Shown here piece after piece: positions 5,239 to 8,993 of a stretch of 8,993 bases of DNA. This stretch comes from an uncultured Collinsella sp. Lineage in GTDB: Bacteria > Actinomycetota > Coriobacteriia > Coriobacteriales > Coriobacteriaceae. The stretch covers positions 1-8,993 of the forward strand of contig USPH01000039.1 of the NCBI GenBank assembly GCA_900556515.1, written 5' to 3'. The notes under the pieces were generated by a model that was given only the letters and a program-made list of their open reading frames with translations, did no database searches and was not told the DNA's origin. Made by a program: the position numbers and the translations under genes. Every line of letters begins with the position of its first letter. Positions within the stretch are counted from its first letter, which is position 1.

Positions 5239-6177
5239 CTAGAGGGCACCGAAGAGAATGGCGTAGGTAGTGGATTCGCCGAGCTTGAGCTCGTCGCCGG
5301 GATTGAGTTGGGCGGAACGGCCGGGTTCGACCTGAATGCAGACGCGCGTGGCCCCGTTTACCACCACGGTTCCGTTGGTGGACGACAAGTCCTCGACGTG
5401 CCAGATATTTTGAGCATCGCACCAGATATGGGCATGGCGGGCCGAGACATCGTCGCCGACGTCGGTAATATCGCCCTCGCCAGTGGCCAGCGCGCCAATC
5501 TCAACACCCTGCTCACTCGGCTGAATCCAGCGCGGGGCGCTCACGACAAAACTGTTTTGTACGCGCAGCAAGCCCAAGGGGTGCGCCGGGGCGGGTTCGC
5601 GTTCGCCCGCGGTCATCGACACGCCAAGCGAACGCGGCGTGGATGTGCCTCCGCCACAGGTCGCGTGCGCGTAGTCGATGGCATAGTTCACCGAGGACCG
5701 CACATCCGCCGAACAACCGACGGCGACAAACAGCACCAGCACGGCCTCGGCGCGCTCGGCGGGCATGAGTTCCGCCGCCTGGGACAGGCGATCGAGCGCG
5801 TTGCGATAGAGATTCGTGTCCTGGTGGCACTCTTCGAGCGCGCGTACCATCGGTTCACCTGCAGGACCGCACACCATATTGATCACAGCCGTGGAGTCCA
5901 TGGGATTGCGCTGGCGCAGGGCCAGTTGCGACATAATACGCGCAGCCGAGGTACCGTATTCGGCAAAGTAGCGATGCTGAAGCGTGCCGACCGGCGCGCG
6001 AACGATAAAGCGGGAAACCCAAGAGCGATCGGCGGCTCGGCTCTGCGGGCTGCGGCCGTCGGCGAGCGGACGGGACGAAAGCACCAAGCCGCACAGCTCG
6101 ATATGGCTCAGATGCGCCGCGCGCTTAAAGATGTCAAACATGGCCCCGCATGGGGTGAGCTCAACTTGAGATGCCAT
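5239..6177 (-). CDS. FHA-domain protein (312 aa)
   Basis: The C-terminal third is a forkhead-associated domain, the module that binds phosphothreonine: the first strand and loop run near residues 226-240 (EIGALATGEGDITDV), then VSARHAHI (244-251) with the Ser-x-x-His motif, and SSTNGTVVVNG (265-275) with the conserved Asn-Gly pair. The first usual Gly-Arg is here Gly-Ala, a departure at a ligand-contacting position. Residues 1-200 contain no domain I recognise; they are helical, with a hydrophobic patch (AEAVLVLFVAVGC, 143-155) that is too short and polar-flanked to be called a clear span. ATG 6177 follows AAGGAGG (6186-6192) at good distance and begins 3 nt after the kinase stop, so translation is coupled. 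It is the natural reader of threonines phosphorylated by the kinase before it. The operon's last gene in this window. Confidence 0.88.
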   Translation of the reverse strand: MASQVELTPCGAMFDIFKRAAHLSHIELCGLVLSSRPLADGRSPQSRAADRSWVSRFIVRAPVGTLQHRYFAEYGTSAARIMSQLALRQRNPMDSTAVINMVCGPAGEPMVRALEECHQDTNLYRNALDRLSQAAELMPAERAEAVLVLFVAVGCSADVRSSVNYAIDYAHATCGGGTSTPRSLGVSMTAGEREPAPAHPLGLLRVQNSFVVSAPRWIQPSEQGVEIGALATGEGDITDVGDDVSARHAHIWCDAQNIWHVEDLSSTNGTVVVNGATRVCIQVEPGRSAQLNPGDELKLGESTTYAILFGAL

Positions 6178-6180
6178 GAC

Positions 6181-8025
6181 CTAGGCCTCCTTAGTCGTAG
6201 AAATAGAATCGGACGATACTTCGACAGGTCCGCCAAAAGTACGGGCAGCTGCGGCTCCACCGGCAAGCGGAGTCGCCATCTGGGCTTTTGTGCGTCGCGG
6301 TGCCGAAACGGGAAGTTCAAAGGCAAAGCCCATCGCAAGCAAAAACCACGTAAGCGTATAGGTTGCAACCAGAGCGGCAACAAGGCCGCCCATCACGGCG
6401 CGTTGGGAAAATACGCTACATGCAGCCACAACCAGCACCGGAACCTCGCAGGCAGAAAGCGCAAGCACACCCTGCAGGAAGCCCGAGCGCCGATCGCGCG
6501 CAAGCGCCCCCGCGGCAACGCCGGCTATGCCTGGCAGCGCCAACGCCAGTGCGGCAATAATACCCGGTAGCGACCCAGACCACACGAGCGATCCCAAAGT
6601 CGCCGTCACGCGAGCGCCCGACGCCAGCAGCGCGGCCGAAACCACGATCACAGCCCAAACCACGCCACAGACGACCGTCGCGCCGACCATCAGCGCGCGA
6701 CGAACCGCGCGGCCAGACGCATCCATGGGGCACGGCGTGAGCGGCTCGCCGCGGAGCGAACGGCCGACATTTTGCGCATAGTGGTCACAAAACGCTGAGA
6801 GCGCCGCCTCGACCGCCGCCGGCTCGGGACGATCTTTTTGATGGCTGGACAGACAGGCCATCACCACGTCGAACAGCTGGGCATCGACAAACGCCAGCGC
6901 ATCGCGTAGCTCTTCGGAATCCGGCTCAAGCCCTAGCTGCTGGGCCTGCTCGGCCGCGGCGAGCGCCACATCGGGCTCACGACGAAGCAGCTGAGTCAAA
7001 TCACAACCGGGCGCATGGGCACCAATGGGATAGTCGGGCCGCGTGTCCATCTTGAGACGGTAGGGGCTCGCGATGTCGCGCGTCTTTTTGCGCGAACCCG
7101 AGGTGCCCGAAGTGCTCGGCGCGGCTTCGTATGGCGCGACGCCGGCAATGAGCTCGTAAACCGTGCTTGCCGCGGCATAGACGTCGATCGCCGGCGACAT
7201 ACGCAAAGCGCGCAGATCGGGAATATCGTCGGTGAGCATCTCGGGCGGGGCATAGGCAACCGTCGCGCGACGCAGCGTGGCATAGCGCTCGGTAAAGGAT
7301 GCCTTGCCGCCGGTACCGGCCACGGCCGACGCAGGCTCAAGCGCCAGCGACGAGCCAAAGTCGATCAGGCACAGGTCAAAGGTGCCCTCGGCAAGCTGCC
7401 GGTCAAGCGGTAGACGCGCCGTGCGCACCATAATATTAGCGGGCGAGATATCGCGATGGACAAAGCCCTCACCCACCAGGCTCATACGGCAGAGCAGATC
7501 GAACAGGTCGCGACCCAGACGCGCCGCCACAAGCGGCGACAGGCGTCCGGCATCGTCCACGGCGAGTCGCGAACGCAAGCGGGCAAGCGTCTCGCCCTCG
7601 ACCCATTCCATGACAATTGCAGGCACACCGTCGACCTCGCCCCAGCCATAGAGGCGGGGAAAGCCCTTAAGGCCCGAAAGGGCGCGATGGCATTCGTATT
7701 CCTCGCGAAACGCTGCCTTGAACTTGGCGACCAGCGCCTCGTGAGCGGCATCGTCGTCAAACTCATCGCGCGTCGGCAAGATGAGCTGCTTGAGTGCCAC
7801 GGCCTCGCCTTGGGCGTTGACGGCACGCGTCACGCGGCCGATACCGCCACGGCGCATGGTGGCATCGTCGGCAAACAGCATCGTAAAACGACGCAGATAG
7901 GCAGGCAGTTCGTCCTGACCGAGCGCAATGGCCGGCTCAAACCCGTCGACACGCGCCAGGCGCAGGCCGACCATGGGATCGCGACCGAGCGATTGTGGTG
8001 TGGTGGATGCAAGATCGGTCATCAT
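6181..8025 (-). CDS. Membrane-bound Ser/Thr protein kinase (614 aa)
   Basis: The kinase domain spans about residues 50-415. Visible motifs are the glycine loop RRGGIGRV (58-65), the ATP-anchoring Lys79 in VALKQL, the catalytic loop HRDISPANIM with Asp192 and Asn197, the metal-binding DFG (222-224), APPE (259-262) and DVYAAASTVYELIAG, so it should be active. HRDISPAN rather than HRDLKPxN is a bacterial variant. An acidic insert lies between strands (DEFDDDAAHE, 87-95), and a Gly/Ser/Lys stretch follows about residue 303. Four hydrophobic spans sit near 444-468, 485-508, 516-540 and 545-568. The C-terminal tail has Thr/Ser residues that may be phosphorylated. There are no PASTA repeats, so it is not a PknB-like peptidoglycan sensor. 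The start overlaps the previous gene's stop (ATGA). Target unknown; the FHA protein is the likely partner. Confidence 0.93.
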   Translation of the reverse strand: MMTDLASTTPQSLGRDPMVGLRLARVDGFEPAIALGQDELPAYLRRFTMLFADDATMRRGGIGRVTRAVNAQGEAVALKQLILPTRDEFDDDAAHEALVAKFKAAFREEYECHRALSGLKGFPRLYGWGEVDGVPAIVMEWVEGETLARLRSRLAVDDAGRLSPLVAARLGRDLFDLLCRMSLVGEGFVHRDISPANIMVRTARLPLDRQLAEGTFDLCLIDFGSSLALEPASAVAGTGGKASFTERYATLRRATVAYAPPEMLTDDIPDLRALRMSPAIDVYAAASTVYELIAGVAPYEAAPSTSGTSGSRKKTRDIASPYRLKMDTRPDYPIGAHAPGCDLTQLLRREPDVALAAAEQAQQLGLEPDSEELRDALAFVDAQLFDVVMACLSSHQKDRPEPAAVEAALSAFCDHYAQNVGRSLRGEPLTPCPMDASGRAVRRALMVGATVVCGVVWAVIVVSAALLASGARVTATLGSLVWSGSLPGIIAALALALPGIAGVAAGALARDRRSGFLQGVLALSACEVPVLVVAACSVFSQRAVMGGLVAALVATYTLTWFLLAMGFAFELPVSAPRRTKAQMATPLAGGAAAARTFGGPVEVSSDSISTTKEA

Positions 8026-8927
8026 AGGGCAAGCGCCGCCACGTTATTGTTGAAGTTACCGAGCGCGACGTCATCATCGCCGTAATGGCCGACCCATTGA
8101 CATAGGTTGGTGTAACAGCCCCACAGATTGGCATACTGCTGATACCACTTAGATTCGGTCGAGAACCTTTGTCGACCGAACTCAGCACGGATGGCAAACA
8201 TGTCATTCGCCAGGCTGTCGCACGGTCTGGGATCTCCCGTAGAGTTATAGGTCGAGACCACGTCATTGGCACGAGAAACATAGCCGCCGAGCATGTTGTA
8301 CTTGGTCACAAGCCAACTGTGAATGCTCTCTTCTTCAGCAGCGGAAAGGCCACCGGAGTTTGTGTCGTTGTCAGTGTTGCCGCCCGTCGAGCCGCCGTTT
8401 CCAGACCCTCCGGTAGAGGAACCCGACCCAGAGCCGCCGCCCGAACTCGATGAATCCGAGCCGGAGCCAGAAGTATCCGAGCTACCGGGCTTTCCGGACT
8501 GCTGGGCGTCCTGCCCCTTCTGCTGCTCGACCTTATTCACCGTTGCCGCCACGCTATTGTTGGACAACCGATCGATGATCTTGGTGTTGGTGAGCACGAT
8601 GGTTTTGCCATTGGCAAGCGTGACTTCGTTGTCCGGGACCTCGGCGCCGTCCGCATCGTCGGTGCCAAACACAATATGCCCGACCACACTTGCCCAAGCA
8701 TATCCAGTCGTGGTGCCCAGATCACTTTTGACCTCATGCCCCACGCGCGGTTCGCGTGCGGCATGCGCCTGTATCATGGACGGCACGGTCATGCCATAGG
8801 CAGAAACGCCAGCTATGACCAGCACCAACGAGCACGATAGCAGTGCGTACGCCCGCGGAGCCAAGCCCAGTCGGCATCGCATGCGCACCGCGGCGCCGCG
8901 CTTTGTCTGAGTGCCACCGGGCCGCAT
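8022..8927 (-). CDS. Membrane-anchored protein with Gly/Ser linker (301 aa)
   Basis: ATG 8927 is chosen because GGAGGAG (8932-8938) lies 4-5 nt upstream; the GTG at 8951 would add 8 residues but falls inside a hairpin. Basic residues precede one hydrophobic span (about 26-45), giving an N-terminal anchor or uncleaved signal. Residues 46-140 form a small domain with a hydrophobic strand pattern (EVTLANGKTIVLTN), followed by a long Gly/Ser/Asp/Asn linker (about 147-193) and a C-terminal helical domain (194-301) with Cys236, Cys271 and Cys276 and many aromatic residues (KWYQQYANLWGCY). The linker would hold the last domain outside the membrane, away from the cell. I recognise no family. It begins the operon and overlaps the kinase by 4 nt (ATGA), so it may be the kinase's sensor, substrate or exported effector. 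The function is unknown. Confidence 0.8.
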   Translation of the reverse strand: MRPGGTQTKRGAAVRMRCRLGLAPRAYALLSCSLVLVIAGVSAYGMTVPSMIQAHAAREPRVGHEVKSDLGTTTGYAWASVVGHIVFGTDDADGAEVPDNEVTLANGKTIVLTNTKIIDRLSNNSVAATVNKVEQQKGQDAQQSGKPGSSDTSGSGSDSSSSGGGSGSGSSTGGSGNGGSTGGNTDNDTNSGGLSAAEEESIHSWLVTKYNMLGGYVSRANDVVSTYNSTGDPRPCDSLANDMFAIRAEFGRQRFSTESKWYQQYANLWGCYTNLCQWVGHYGDDDVALGNFNNNVAALAL

Positions 8928-8945
8928 GCGTTCTCCTCCAATCAG

Positions 8946-8968
8946 AACCACCCTTAAAAAGGGTGGTT
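8946..8968. terminator. 10-bp hairpin upstream of the kinase operon
   Basis: AACCACCCTT (8946-8955) pairs perfectly with AAGGGTGGTT (8959-8968) around AAA. On the minus strand it lies just before the ribosome binding site of the first operon gene, so it could end an upstream transcript or shape the leader. On the + strand only TGCTCTT follows. Terminator is the best guess, not certain. Confidence 0.4.
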
Positions 8969-8976
8969 TGCTCTTA

Positions 8977-8987
8977 GGGTATAACCC
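8977..8987 (-). promoter_or_regulatory. Possible -10 element inside a short palindrome
   Basis: On the minus strand GGGTTATACCC contains TTATAC/TATACC, like a -10 hexamer, within a GGGT/ACCC palindrome, about 40-50 nt before the operon start codon. The -35 region would lie outside the window, so this cannot be tested here. Confidence 0.2.
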
Positions 8988-8993
8988 ACGGGC

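Noticed and set aside
5089..6570. 493-codon open frame on the + strand
   Set aside because: It lies antisense to the FHA and kinase genes, has a low-complexity Arg/Gly/His-rich product without motifs, and exists because the opposite strand is GC-rich coding DNA.
7456..8085. 209-codon + strand frame, and other long + strand frames at 7015-7651 and 8323-8799
   Set aside because: Antisense shadows of the kinase and anchored protein; the Pro/Glu-rich one mirrors the Gly/Ser linker.
8928..8951. Upstream GTG start for the anchored protein
   Set aside because: The GTG is within a 10-bp hairpin and has no ribosome binding site, while the ATG at 8927 has GGAGGAG at the right distance.
1..8993. tRNA or rRNA genes, CRISPR arrays, complete insertion sequences
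   Set aside because: No tRNA-like or rRNA-like core, no regularly spaced repeats and no transposase frame could be seen.

Overview
The window looks like a chromosomal segment of a GC-rich Gram-positive actinobacterium. A Coriobacteriia relative such as Collinsella is my guess, from the GC-rich kinase/FHA operon and its codon use; I recognise no marker gene that would settle it. The standard code applies, because TGA is a genuine stop (for example in the ATGA overlap at 8022-8025).

Left part (1-1734, + strand): a ribosomally synthesised, post-translationally modified peptide (RiPP) locus. It starts inside a radical SAM/SPASM peptide maturase whose 5' end lies outside the window. Then come an extended -10 promoter with a 12-bp palindrome over the presumed start of transcription, two paralogous Cys/Asp-rich precursor peptides (67 and 59 aa, both starting MKHIHP), a 35-aa single-span membrane peptide and a hairpin terminator. 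In both precursors nearly every Cys is followed 2-5 residues later by Asp, and the cores can be read as three repeats of about 15 residues. This resembles the Cys-Asp thioether peptides called ranthipeptides (freyrasin type), but the repeat layout is not one I recognise.

Middle (1735-5240): decayed and poorly coding DNA around one intact gene. There is a minus-strand hypothetical gene remnant with an apparent frameshift in a G5 run, two short inverted repeats, an intact ABC exporter of the TMD-NBD type (minus strand, convergent with the RiPP genes), a 20-bp perfect hairpin upstream of it, and a SAM-dependent methyltransferase pseudogene carrying in-frame stops and a frameshift. A repeat with two GTCCCC...TGCCGGC copies marks the border with the next operon. 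The exporter and the dead methyltransferase may belong to the RiPP island, but strand and spacing do not prove it.

Right part (5239-8993, minus strand): a compact, GC-rich three-gene operon. In transcription order it encodes a membrane-anchored protein with a Gly/Ser linker, a Ser/Thr protein kinase with four C-terminal membrane spans (ATGA overlap), and an FHA-domain protein 3 nt further on behind a strong ribosome binding site. The layout suggests a membrane-linked phospho-signalling module: kinase, phosphothreonine-reading FHA partner and an exported sensor or partner of unknown function.
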